The notes: generated by a model not told the origin, from the letters alone. 64,000 bases of DNA from Streptomyces sp. P3 (GCF_003032475.1 NZ_CP028369.1:496001-560000); one strand, 5' to 3'. Shown: positions 38,326-45,847, numbered from the stretch's first letter. Translations and numbers: made by a program.

Positions 38326-38394
38326 CGGTGTGCGGACGGCCCCTCCCGCCGCCCGCACACCGTGCCGACCCCGGGTCCCCGCCCCGGACCCGGG
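38326..38394. terminator. Double hairpin between convergent glgB and helD-like gene
   Basis: Two stem-loops lie in the 125-base convergent gap: a 10-bp stem CGGTGTGCGG / CCGCACACCG (38326-38335, 38353-38362) and a 9-bp stem CCCGGGTCC / GGACCCGGG (38370-38378, 38386-38394). They can end transcription from both sides. Confidence 0.7.
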
Positions 38395-38414
38395 AGCGAC
38401 GCGGGTTCGGACCG

Positions 38415-40679
38415 TCACACCGTGCCGGTCCCGGGTGACGCGAACGCCTCGGCCAGCGCCTTCGGCAGGGGGCGGCTGTGCAGCACGCCGAGCCGTTGCG
38501 TCGCACGGGTCAGCGCCACGTACAGGTCGCTGGTGCCGTACCGGGACGGCTCCACCACGAGGACGGAGTCGAACTCGAGCCCCTTGGACTGACGGGGGTC
38601 CAGCAGGACGACGGTCCGCGTGAGGTCGGGCTCCGCACCGGCGGTCACGCCGTCCAGCCGTGCCGCGAGCCGCCGGTGCAGACCGCGCGGGGCGATGACC
38701 GCGAGCCGCCCCTCGGCGGGCGTCAGCTCCCGGGCCGCCTCGGCCACCGCGCCCGGCAGGTCGTCGGTCGCGCGCGCCCACGGCCGCACGCCGGTGGACC
38801 GGACCGAGCTCGGCGGTACGAAGTCCGGGTGCTCGGCGCGTACGACCGCCGCCGCCACCTCCATGATCTCGGCCGGGGTGCGGTAGTTGACGCCCAGGCG
38901 GGTGTGCTCCCAGCGGTCCTGCACGTACGGCTCGAGAATGTCCGCCCACGATCCGACGCCGGCCGCCTCGGCGGTCTGCGCGGGGTCGCCGACCAGCGTC
39001 ATCGAGCGGGTCGGGCAGCGCCGCATGAGGAGCCGCCACGCCATCGGCGACAGCTCCTGCGCCTCGTCGACGATGATGTGGCCGAACGCCCAGGTCCGGT
39101 CGGCCGCCGCGCGTTCGGCGGCGCTGCGGTGGTCGTCCTCCTCGTGCCGCTCGGCGAACCGCTCGGCGTCGATGATGTCGTGTGCGGACAGGACCTCGGA
39201 GTCCTCCTCGTGCTTGTCGTCGAACTCGTAGGTGCGCGAGGCGTACGAGACGTCCAGGACGCCCTGCGCGTAGGCGATCTGCGTCTCGCGCTCCCGTTCC
39301 GCCCGGGCCCGCGTCACCCGGTCGTCCTCGCCGAGCAGTTCGGCGGCCTCGTCGAGGAGCGGCACGTCGGCCACCGTCCAGGCACGGGTCACCGGACGGC
39401 GGATGACGGCCGCGTCGTCGTCGGAGACGTAGCCCACCGGGTCGGCGAGGAAGTCCGCCACCAGGCGCTGCGGGGTCAGCCGGGGCCACAGCTGGTCGAC
39501 GGCGGCCCACACCTCGGGGTTCTCGGCGAGCTCGTCGCGGATCTGGGTGACGTCGCTCGGGTCGAGGAGGTTGGCGCCGTCGAAGGGGTCGGTGCCCAGG
39601 CGCTCGGCGACCATGTCGGTGAGCGTGTTGAGGATGTGGCCCTCGAAGTGCTCGCGGGCCGCGTTGTGCGGCAGCCCGGCGGCCCGGGTGCGTTCGCGGG
39701 CCACCCGCACGAGGCCGTCGTCGAGCATGAGGATCTCGCGGTCGTGCTCGATGGCGACGACCGGGTCGGGCAGGGCCTGCCAGTCGCGTACGACGTCGGC
39801 GAGGACGTCGGCCATGTCGGCGCGGCCCTTGACCGCGGCCGCCTCGCGGGTGTCGGCGGCCGTCGCCCGCACACCGGGGAACAGCTCGCCGACCGTCGCG
39901 AGGAGCACGCCCGTCTCGCCGAGCGCGGGCAGCACCTCGCCGATGTAGCCGAGGAAGGCGGGGTTGGGGCCGACGATCAGGACGGCCCGTCTGGCGAGCA
40001 GCCGCCGGTGCTCGTAGAGAAGGTAGGCGGCGCGGTGCAGGGCGACGGCCGTCTTGCCGGTGCCGGGACCGCCCTCGACCACCAGCACCCCTCGGTGCGG
40101 GGCGCGGATGATCTCGTCCTGCTCGGCCTGGATGGTCTGCACGATGTCGTGCATGCGGCCGGTGCGTGCCGAGTCGAGCGCCGCGAGCAGGACGGCGTCG
40201 CCGGTCGGGTCCTCGTGACCGGTGCGGGTGGGGTCGCCGATGTCGAGGATCTCGTCGTGCAGGGCGGTGACCCGGCGGCCCTCGCTCGTGAGGTGCCGCC
40301 GCCTGCGCAGCCCCATCGGGGTGTGGCCGGTGGCGAGGTAGAACGGGCGGGCGACGTCGGCCCGCCAGTCGATCAGGACCGGTGTGCGTTCGGCGTCACC
40401 GGTGCGCAGGCCGATGCGGCCGATGTGGTGGTGGACTCCGGAGGCGAGGTCGACGCGGCCGAAGCACAGGGAGCCGTCGACCGCGTTCAGCGCGGCGAGC
40501 AGTCCCGAGCGCTCGGCGACGAGGATGTCCCGTTCGAGCCGGGCCTGCATGGGGGTGTCGCCCTGGGCGAGCGCGTCCGTGACGGAGACCTCGGTGTCGC
40601 CGCGCAGGGCGTCCACGCGCGCGTACAGATCGTCGATGAATTCCTGCTCGCGCTGCAATTCGAAATCGGCGTTTGACAA
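38415..40679 (-). CDS. HelD-like RNA polymerase-associated UvrD-family ATPase
   Basis: A 754-residue superfamily 1 ATPase. Residues 1-70 form a predicted antiparallel coiled coil (LQREQEFIDDLYARVDAL ... MQARLERDILVAERSGLLAAL), the part that enters the RNA polymerase secondary channel in HelD. Walker A is GGPGTGKT (203-210), Walker B HIIVDEAQELS near 545, with later UvrD motifs LVGDPAQTAEA, VNYRTPAEI and YVALTRATQRLGVL. A strongly acidic insert (DDKHEEDSEVL, EEDDHRS) precedes Walker B, where HelD proteins carry loops reaching the primary channel. HelD recycles stalled polymerase, and the Streptomyces member HelR gives rifamycin tolerance; whether this is HelR itself is not settled. It starts at TTG 40679 with GGGAG 5 bases upstream. 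Confidence 0.85.
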   Translation of the reverse strand: MSNADFELQREQEFIDDLYARVDALRGDTEVSVTDALAQGDTPMQARLERDILVAERSGLLAALNAVDGSLCFGRVDLASGVHHHIGRIGLRTGDAERTPVLIDWRADVARPFYLATGHTPMGLRRRRHLTSEGRRVTALHDEILDIGDPTRTGHEDPTGDAVLLAALDSARTGRMHDIVQTIQAEQDEIIRAPHRGVLVVEGGPGTGKTAVALHRAAYLLYEHRRLLARRAVLIVGPNPAFLGYIGEVLPALGETGVLLATVGELFPGVRATAADTREAAAVKGRADMADVLADVVRDWQALPDPVVAIEHDREILMLDDGLVRVARERTRAAGLPHNAAREHFEGHILNTLTDMVAERLGTDPFDGANLLDPSDVTQIRDELAENPEVWAAVDQLWPRLTPQRLVADFLADPVGYVSDDDAAVIRRPVTRAWTVADVPLLDEAAELLGEDDRVTRARAERERETQIAYAQGVLDVSYASRTYEFDDKHEEDSEVLSAHDIIDAERFAERHEEDDHRSAAERAAADRTWAFGHIIVDEAQELSPMAWRLLMRRCPTRSMTLVGDPAQTAEAAGVGSWADILEPYVQDRWEHTRLGVNYRTPAEIMEVAAAVVRAEHPDFVPPSSVRSTGVRPWARATDDLPGAVAEAARELTPAEGRLAVIAPRGLHRRLAARLDGVTAGAEPDLTRTVVLLDPRQSKGLEFDSVLVVEPSRYGTSDLYVALTRATQRLGVLHSRPLPKALAEAFASPGTGTV

Positions 40680-40702
40680 TTCAGCTCCCGCCCGGATATG
40701 AT
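40673..40702 (+). promoter_or_regulatory. Near-consensus housekeeping promoter
   Basis: TTGACA (40673-40678, perfect -35) and TATGAT (40697-40702, one base from the -10 consensus) are separated by 18 bases. It points right, with start expected at A40709 or G40710. The -35 overlaps the first two codons of the HelD-like gene on the other strand, and the spacer contains that gene's ribosome site. It is by far the clearest sigma-HrdB-type promoter seen in the window. Confidence 0.75.
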
Positions 40703-40708
40703 GCCTTC

Positions 40709-40805
40709 AGTGAACCGCATTACGACTTCAGTCAAATGAAGTCGCGAATCACTCAATATACGCCGAGAAATCCCCCGAGCACAATTGCTCGGGGGATTTC
40801 TTCGT
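40709..40805 (+). ncRNA. Candidate small RNA upstream of the HelD-like gene
   Basis: From the expected start at 40709 to the end of a terminator stem gives an RNA of about 95 nt. It is AT-rich for this genome. Folding by eye: AGUGA (40709-40713) pairs with UCACU (40749-40753), enclosing a perfect 8-bp hairpin CGACUUCA / UGAAGUCG (40723-40730, 40737-40744; loop GUCAAA). A single-stranded AAUAUACGCC-type linker follows, then the terminator hairpin ending in AUUUCUUCG. The only short frame at its 5' end would be a leaderless nonapeptide (MNRITTSVK from GTG 40710). I do not recognise the family. Confidence 0.6.
40766..40801. terminator. Perfect bidirectional intrinsic terminator
   Basis: A perfect 16-bp stem (40766-40781 with 40786-40801; core AAATCCCCCGAGCA) and a 4-base CAAT loop. 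T-rich bases flank both ends, so it can terminate the small RNA rightward and the merR-thioredoxin operon leftward (its stop codon is about 30 bases away). Confidence 0.9.
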
Positions 40806-40831
40806 ATGCGGATCCCTGTGCGGCAGGGCCC

Positions 40832-41194
40832 TTATGCGGCACCGGTGTCCGGCCGGCCGGGTCGGAGCACGTCGGCGATCTCCTCCAGCAGCCTGCGCCT
40901 GGGCCGGGCCCCCACCATGGACCGCACGGGCTCACCGCCCCGGAACACCATGAGGGTGGGCGTCGACAGCACGTGGTACGCGATCGCGGTCCGCGGATTG
41001 CGGTCCACGTCCAGCCGGACGACCTTCAGCCGCTCGCCCTCCTCCTCGGCGATGCTGCCCAGCACCGGGCCCAGCTGCCGGCAGGGGCCGCACCACTCGG
41101 CCGTGAACTGCACGAGCACCGGCAGTTCCGCCTCCAGCACCTGCGCCCCGAAATCCTCGTCCGTCACCTCGGTCACGCCGTCCGCCTTGATCAC
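40832..41194 (-). CDS. Thioredoxin
   Basis: A 120-residue cytosolic thioredoxin with active site AEWCGPCRQLGP, the cis-Pro segment LSTPTLMVFRGGE and the usual fold length. It reduces protein disulfides using thioredoxin reductase. The GTG at 41194 (MIKADGVTEVTDEDF) overlaps the stop codon of the merR gene (GTGA) and has GAGG close upstream, so it is translated with merR. The same frame stays open far upstream, but that part is Arg/Gly/Ala shadow of merR. Its regulator gene being in the same operon suggests induction under disulfide or electrophile stress. Confidence 0.92.
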   Translation of the reverse strand: MIKADGVTEVTDEDFGAQVLEAELPVLVQFTAEWCGPCRQLGPVLGSIAEEEGERLKVVRLDVDRNPRTAIAYHVLSTPTLMVFRGGEPVRSMVGARPRRRLLEEIADVLRPGRPDTGAA

Positions 41195-41619
41195 AGTCCT
41201 CGCCCTCCCAGTTCGCACCCCGGCTCCGGACCCCCCGGAACCAGCGCCTCGGCCGCCAGCTCGTCCCGCGCCCGCTCGGCCCGCACGAGCTGTCCGGCGA
41301 CCGTCTCGCGGACCGCCCGCAGCTCGCCGATGAGCGCGTCCAGCTCGTCGAGCTTGCGGCGGTAGACCACGAGCGACGCCGGACACGAGTCGCCCTGCGG
41401 ATGCCCGGCCCGCAGACACTCCACGAAGGGCCGGGTCTCCTCCAGGTCGAACCCGAAGTCCTGCAGCGTCCTGATCTGCCGCAGCAGCCGCAGGTCGCTC
41501 TCGTCGTACGTCCGGTACCCGTTGTCGCCGCGCCGCGCGGGCAGCAGCCCGCGCGACTCGTAGTACCGCAGCGTCCGGGTCGTCGTCCCGGCCCGCGCGG
41601 CCAGCTCTCCGATGCGCAT
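41191..41619 (-). CDS. MerR-family transcriptional regulator
   Basis: A 142-residue regulator. The MerR helix-turn-helix and wing (MRIGELAARAGTTTRTLRYYESRGLLPARRGDNGYRTYDES) are followed by RQIRTLQDFGFDLEETRPFVECL and a dimerisation coiled coil. Two Cys residues, in FVECLRAGHPQGDSCPAS, could sense redox or metal state. ATG 41619 is preferred to the GTG at 41625 because the promoter at 41627-41657 places transcription start on or beside it, implying a leaderless mRNA. It is followed by thioredoxin with a 4-base overlap. Target: probably its own promoter. Confidence 0.87.
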   Translation of the reverse strand: MRIGELAARAGTTTRTLRYYESRGLLPARRGDNGYRTYDESDLRLLRQIRTLQDFGFDLEETRPFVECLRAGHPQGDSCPASLVVYRRKLDELDALIGELRAVRETVAGQLVRAERARDELAAEALVPGGPEPGCELGGRGL

Positions 41620-41626
41620 GTCCACG

Positions 41627-41657
41627 ACCGTAAGCCTTGACGCCGACGTCAGGGCAA
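41627..41657 (-). promoter_or_regulatory. MerR-type promoter with 19-bp spacer and operator
   Basis: Reading leftward, -35 TTGCCC (41657-41652) and -10 TACGGT (41632-41627) are 19 bases apart, the overlong spacer characteristic of MerR-activated promoters. The spacer contains an inverted repeat CCTTGACG / CGTCAGGG (plus strand 41635-41642 and 41647-41654, one mismatch). It drives the merR-thioredoxin operon and lies partly inside the 3' end of the Lrp gene. Confidence 0.65.
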
Positions 41658-42158
41658 GAGCGGTTTGCGCACCACCGGCGAGGTGAGCACGATCGACGTC
41701 GTCGTGCGGCCGAGTGCGGAGACCGCTTCGAGAACCTCCTCCAGGTGGACCGTGTCCCGTACCGCGGTCTTGAGGATCCAGCAGTCCTCGCCCACCACGT
41801 GGTGCACCTCGATGATCTCGGGGCGGCCGATCAGCTCCAGCGTCCTCGGATGCTTCAGGGTGTACCCGCCGTGCGGGTCGACCCGGATGAACGCCTGGAT
41901 GCCGTAACCGAGCCGGGCCGGGACGACGTGCGCCCCGTAACCGCTGATCACCCCCGCGCTCTCCAGCCGCCGCACCCGCTCCGACACCGCCGCCGGGCTC
42001 AGCCGCACCCGGCGGCCCAGCTCACTGAGCTTGATCCGGCCGTCGGTCTGGAGCAGCTCCAGGATCTGACGGTCCACCGCGTCGAAGGCCACCGAGGTTT
42101 CGACGGCCGCGGCGCGGATCTGCCGGTCTTCTTTCGGTACAGCGGCCGGAACTCCCAT
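41649..42158 (-). CDS. Lrp/AsnC-family regulator
   Basis: A 169-residue regulator. The AsnC-type winged helix-turn-helix (AVDRQILELLQTDGRIKLSELGRRVRLSPAAVSERVRRLESAGVI) is followed by the RAM/ACT-like effector domain (GYGIQAFIRVDPHGGYT ... EVHHVVGEDCWILKTAVRDTVHLEEVL). Such proteins respond to amino acids or related metabolites. ATG 42158 has GAAGGG 6 bases upstream. It is divergent, with 39 bases between starts, from the reductase/aldo-keto reductase pair, which it probably controls. Confidence 0.9.
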   Translation of the reverse strand: MGVPAAVPKEDRQIRAAAVETSVAFDAVDRQILELLQTDGRIKLSELGRRVRLSPAAVSERVRRLESAGVISGYGAHVVPARLGYGIQAFIRVDPHGGYTLKHPRTLELIGRPEIIEVHHVVGEDCWILKTAVRDTVHLEEVLEAVSALGRTTTSIVLTSPVVRKPLLP

Positions 42159-42197
42159 GGTCAGCCCTTCATCACGTGCGGATACGCAGGAAGAATC

Positions 42198-43130
42198 ATG
42201 GTCATGGAAAAGGCGCACGCGGTAAAGACACGAGAAGTGCTGGTGATCGGCGGGAACCGCTATTTCGGCAAGCGGCTGATCGCCCGGCTGCTGGCCGCCG
42301 GGGACCGGGTCACGGTGCTGAACCGCGGATCGTCGCCGCCGCCCCCGGGCGCGGTCCACCTGATCGTCGACCGCGACGACGAGGCCGCGCTGAACGCGGC
42401 CCTCGGGGCCCGGTCCTTCGACGTCGTCGTGGACCAGGTCTGCTACACCCCGCGCCAGGCGGGCGTCGCCCGCCGGGTGTTCACCGGCCGCACCCGCCGC
42501 TACGTGATGACGTCGACGGTGGAGGTGTACGAGCACGAGGACTCCGCAGCGCTCGTGCCGGAGGAGGCCGTCGACCCGTTGAAGGTGTCGGTGGACACCG
42601 GACTGCCCTGGGAGGAGGCCGAGTTCGTCGAGGGCCACTACGGCGAGGGCAAGCGGCAGGCGGAGGCGGTCTTCGCGGCCGCCGCCGGCCTCCCCTGGAC
42701 GGCCGTCCGCGTCGCGCACGTCCTCGGCGGGGACGACGACTTCACGGGACGGCTCCAGCACTACGCCGCCCGGCTGCGCAGCGGCGACCCGATCACCGTG
42801 CCGGCGGTGAACCGGCCGGCGACCTACATCCATGTCGAGGAGATCGCCGACTTCCTGTTCTGGGCGGTGGGCGAGGACTTCACCGGCCCGGTCAACGCCG
42901 CCTCGCACGGCACGCTGACCACGCGGGACCTGTGCGAGGCGGTGGGCGCGCGGGTCCCGCAGGGCAGGACCGTGTTCCGGTCGGCCGAGGCCGGCGCGGT
43001 GTCGCCGTTCGCCTTCCGCCGCGGCTACGCCATGGACAACTCCCGCGCCGTCGGGCTCGGATTCGCGTTCGGCGACGCCCGGCAGTGGCTGCCGCGCGCG
43101 GTCGCCGAGACCCTCGGGACGGTGAACTGA
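42198..43130 (+). CDS. NAD-dependent epimerase/dehydratase-family reductase
   Basis: A 310-residue extended short-chain dehydrogenase. The nucleotide site appears as VLVIGGNRYFGKRLIARLLAAGDRVTVLNRG (GxxxFG form), followed by YVMTSTVEVYEHED and the substrate-side GRLQHYAARLRSGDPITVPAVNRPATYIHVEEIADFLFWAV. The canonical catalytic YxxxK appears as HYGEGKRQAE. Such proteins often act as sugar-nucleotide or isoflavone-type reductases; no substrate can be assigned. ATG 42198 has AGGA 6 bases upstream; a second ATG at 42204 is possible. The next gene starts one base after its stop. Confidence 0.85.
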   Translation: MVMEKAHAVKTREVLVIGGNRYFGKRLIARLLAAGDRVTVLNRGSSPPPPGAVHLIVDRDDEAALNAALGARSFDVVVDQVCYTPRQAGVARRVFTGRTRRYVMTSTVEVYEHEDSAALVPEEAVDPLKVSVDTGLPWEEAEFVEGHYGEGKRQAEAVFAAAAGLPWTAVRVAHVLGGDDDFTGRLQHYAARLRSGDPITVPAVNRPATYIHVEEIADFLFWAVGEDFTGPVNAASHGTLTTRDLCEAVGARVPQGRTVFRSAEAGAVSPFAFRRGYAMDNSRAVGLGFAFGDARQWLPRAVAETLGTVN

Positions 43131-43131
43131 C

Positions 43132-44055
43132 GTGCGTCACCGTCTGCTCGGCGGACTGCGGGTGAGCGCGATCGGGCTCGGCGCGATGCCGCTGTCCGTC
43201 GAGGGACGCCCCGACGAGGCCCGCGCCCTGGCCACGGTGCACGCCGCGCTGGACGCCGGCGTCACCCTGCTGGACACGGCCGACTCCTATCACCTGCCAG
43301 GCGGGGAGCCCGGCCACAACGAACGCCTGCTGGCCCGCGCACTCGCGTCCTACGGCGGTGACACGGACGACGTCCTCGTGGCGACGAAGGGCGGCCGGGG
43401 CAGACCGGGCGGCGCGGCGGACTGGACGGTGAACGGCGACCCCCGGCATCTGAAGGCCGCCGCGGAGGCCTCCCTGCGGCGGCTCGGCGTCGAGGCGATC
43501 GGCCTCTATCAGCTGCACAAGCCCGACCCGTCGGTCCCCTTCGAGGAGTCCGTGGGCGCGCTGCGGGACCTGCTCGACGAGGGGAAGATCCGGCTGGCCG
43601 GTGTCTCCAACGCGGACGTGGACCAGATCGGGCGGGCCCACGCGATCCTCGGCGACCGGCTCGTGTCGGTCCAGAACCGCTTCTCCCCGGCCGTCGGCGA
43701 CAGCGAGCCCGAACTGCTGCTGGCGGCCGAACTGGGGCTGGTGTTCCTCCCGTGGAGTCCGCTGGGCGGCATCTCCCGCAGTTCCCTGGACGGACCGTCC
43801 CCGGCGGGCGGCGAGCAGCGCTTCGGCGCGTTCCACGAGATCGGCCGCGAGAACGGGGCGAGCCCTCAGCAGGTCTGCCTCGCCTGGCTCCTGGCCCGCT
43901 CCCCCGCCGTCGTCCCGATCCCGGGCGCGACCCGCCCGGAGACGATCCGGGCCTCGGCCGCCGCGGCCGGCCTGCTGCTGGAGCCGGACGCCCTGAGCCG
44001 CCTGGACGAGGCGGTACGCCGGGGGCGGCGGGAGCGCGGGGCGGTTCAGGTCTGA
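43132..44055 (+). CDS. Aldo/keto reductase
   Basis: A 307-residue NADPH-dependent oxidoreductase with a TIM-barrel fold. The catalytic tetrad is visible: Asp and Tyr in DTADSYH, Lys in VATKGGRG and His in LYQLHKPDP. The cofactor-binding end IPGATRPETIRASAAAAGLLL is intact. The GTG start lies one base after the stop of the epimerase-like gene, so both are co-translated and probably under the Lrp regulator. The substrate is unknown; related enzymes reduce aldehydes and ketones. Confidence 0.9.
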   Translation: MRHRLLGGLRVSAIGLGAMPLSVEGRPDEARALATVHAALDAGVTLLDTADSYHLPGGEPGHNERLLARALASYGGDTDDVLVATKGGRGRPGGAADWTVNGDPRHLKAAAEASLRRLGVEAIGLYQLHKPDPSVPFEESVGALRDLLDEGKIRLAGVSNADVDQIGRAHAILGDRLVSVQNRFSPAVGDSEPELLLAAELGLVFLPWSPLGGISRSSLDGPSPAGGEQRFGAFHEIGRENGASPQQVCLAWLLARSPAVVPIPGATRPETIRASAAAAGLLLEPDALSRLDEAVRRGRRERGAVQV

Positions 44056-44226
44056 GGCGGGTTCCACAAGTCCCGCCGGGCTCGGGCGACCGCCCGGCGC
44101 TGGGGCGCGGAGCGCCGGGCCGAGCGGGGAGGGAGGACGCGAAGAACCGGGCGGCCGGGCCACGGGGGAGGGCTCGGCCGCCCGGAGTCGGTGGGTCCCG
44201 GTAGCGGCGGGGAGGAGATGGCCGGA

Positions 44227-44257
44227 TGTCCGGCCCCGGTTCAGGCGGGGCCGGACA
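44227..44257. terminator. Bidirectional terminator between convergent genes
   Basis: A perfect 12-bp stem (TGTCCGGCCCCG 44227-44238, complement 44246-44257) with a 7-base loop lies 20 bases beyond the dctA stop codon in the convergent gap after the aldo-keto reductase. Confidence 0.75.
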
Positions 44258-44275
44258 CCCGGAGTCCGGGGGCCG

Positions 44276-45694
44276 TCAGGCCTTGGCGAGTTCCTTCTCG
44301 CCCTCTTCGCGCTGCTCGGGCAGGTCCGCCGCGACGACGTCGTCGTGGTCGTCGTGGTCGTTCTGGTCGTCGTGGTCCAGCAGGGTCTTCTCGTCGAACG
44401 GCAGGCCGCCCGCCAGCACCAGCCGGACGCGCTCCTTGTCGATCTCCTTGGTCCAGGTGCCGATGAGGACCGTGGCGACGGCGTTGCCGGCGAAGTTGGT
44501 GAGGGCGCGGGCCTCGCTCATGAAGCGGTCGATGCCGACGATGAGGCCCATGCCGTCCACCAGGGCGGGCTTGTGCGACTGCAGACCGCCGGCCAGGGTC
44601 GCCATACCCGCGCCGGTGACGCCGGCCGCGCCCTTGGAGGCGACGAACAGGAAGAGCAGCAGCGGGATCTGCTCACCGATCGACATCGGCGTGCCCATGG
44701 CGTCGGCGATGAACAGGGACGCCATGGTCATGTAGATCATGGTGCCGTCGAGGTTGAAGGAGTAGCCGGTCGGGACGGTGATGCCGACGACGGGCTTGCT
44801 GACGCCCAGGTGCTCCATCTTCGCGATGAGGCGCGGCAGCGCGGACTCGGAGGAGGAGGTGGACAGGATCAGCAGGAACTCACGGGCGAGGTACTTGAAG
44901 AACGTCAGGATGTTCAGGCCCGTGAAGATCCTCAGGAGCGCGCCGAGCACGATGAAGACGAACAGGAAACACGTGGTGTAGAAGCCGAGCATCAGGACGG
45001 CGAGGCTCTTGAGCGCGTCCACGCCCGCCGAGCCGACGACCGCGGCCATCGCGCCGAACGCGCCGATCGGGGCGACCCACATGACCATCGCGAGGATGCG
45101 GAAGACGAGCCGCTGGATGTGCTCGACACCGCGCAGGATCGGCCGGCCGGCCTTGCCCATGCCCTGGATGGCGAAACCGCAGAGCAGCGCGATCAGCAGG
45201 GTCTGCAGGACGTCCGGCTGGGTGAACGCGGAGAGGATCGTGGTGGGGATGATGCCGAGCAGGAACTCGGTGGTGTCCTTGGCCTCGGCCGAGACCTGCG
45301 CCTGGCCGGTCTCCTTCACCGCGTCGGTGATGTGGAGGCCGCTGCCGGGCTCCAGGATGTTGCCGACGACCAGGCCGATGGTGAGCGCCACGAGTGACAT
45401 GACCACGAAGTAGCCGAGCGCGATACCGCCGACCTTGCCGACCTTGGCGGCCTGCCGTACGGATCCGATGCCGAGAACGATCGTGCAGAAGATGATCGGC
45501 GAGATCATCATCTTGATCAGGTTCACGAATCCGGTGCCGATGGGCTTCAGCTCGACGGCGAAGTCGGGGGCGGCGAGACCCACGGCGATGCCGATGGCGA
45601 CCGCGACGATCACCGCGATGTACAGGTAGTGGGTGCGGTCCCGCTTCACGGCGGGTGCGGCAGGTGCCGTATCGGGGGTGCTGCTGGCGGCCAC
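44276..45694 (-). CDS. dctA: C4-dicarboxylate/cation symporter DctA
   Basis: A 472-residue integral membrane transporter of the DAACS family importing succinate, fumarate or malate with protons or Na+. Family motifs are STSSSESALPRL (hairpin 1), GYSFNLDGTMIYMTMASLFIADA, ASKGAAGVTGAGMATLAGGL (hairpin 2) and GIDRFMSEARALTNFAGNAVAT, which forms the substrate site. GTG 45694 is chosen because AAGGAGG sits 6 bases upstream; the open frame beyond it lacks such a site. The cytosolic C-terminal tail is unusual: DHDDQNDHDDHDD. It is divergent from a CitA/DcuS-type two-component system, its likely regulator. Confidence 0.93.
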   Translation of the reverse strand: MAASSTPDTAPAAPAVKRDRTHYLYIAVIVAVAIGIAVGLAAPDFAVELKPIGTGFVNLIKMMISPIIFCTIVLGIGSVRQAAKVGKVGGIALGYFVVMSLVALTIGLVVGNILEPGSGLHITDAVKETGQAQVSAEAKDTTEFLLGIIPTTILSAFTQPDVLQTLLIALLCGFAIQGMGKAGRPILRGVEHIQRLVFRILAMVMWVAPIGAFGAMAAVVGSAGVDALKSLAVLMLGFYTTCFLFVFIVLGALLRIFTGLNILTFFKYLAREFLLILSTSSSESALPRLIAKMEHLGVSKPVVGITVPTGYSFNLDGTMIYMTMASLFIADAMGTPMSIGEQIPLLLFLFVASKGAAGVTGAGMATLAGGLQSHKPALVDGMGLIVGIDRFMSEARALTNFAGNAVATVLIGTWTKEIDKERVRLVLAGGLPFDEKTLLDHDDQNDHDDHDDVVAADLPEQREEGEKELAKA

Positions 45695-45805
45695 GGCTGC
45701 CCTCCTTGACGTCTTCGTCGGCATCACCGGCGTGCGGCTCACGTCCGGGGAGTTGTGGGGGATGCCGTGACTATCCCGTGCCGCTGTGAGGGCGGTCACC
45801 CTTCC

Positions 45806-45819
45806 GTTCATTTAGTTCA
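45806..45819. promoter_or_regulatory. Direct repeat GTTCA between dctA and sensor kinase genes
   Basis: GTTCA at 45806-45810 and 45815-45819 form a 9-base-spaced direct repeat in an AT-rich patch of the divergent region. It is a possible binding site for the response regulator; this is inference. Confidence 0.3.
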
Positions 45820-45847
45820 CGATTGACCTCGGGGGCACACTGACGAC

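Noticed and set aside
35992..39510. A 1172-codon open frame on the minus strand opposite glgB
   Set aside because: Antisense to glgB and out of frame with the HelD-like gene; composition is that of a complement-strand shadow.
40680..40830. Rifamycin-associated element upstream of the HelD-like gene
   Set aside because: I looked for a long GC-rich inverted repeat of that type near the promoter; the only inverted repeats are the two hairpins assigned to the small RNA and terminator.
40673..41365. A rightward open frame across the small-RNA locus
   Set aside because: It would have to start inside the promoter and read through a perfect terminator stem and antisense to thioredoxin; no protein similarity is evident.
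40832..41419. A 195-residue form of the thioredoxin
   Set aside because: The extra N-terminal part is Arg/Gly/Ala-rich and overlaps merR in another frame; the GTG at 41194 gives the normal family length and a GTGA coupling.
45695..45811. Upstream in-frame extension of dctA to an ATG at 45811
   Set aside because: AAGGAGG lies 6 bases before GTG 45694, while the upstream ATG has no ribosome site and would add a non-family N-terminus.
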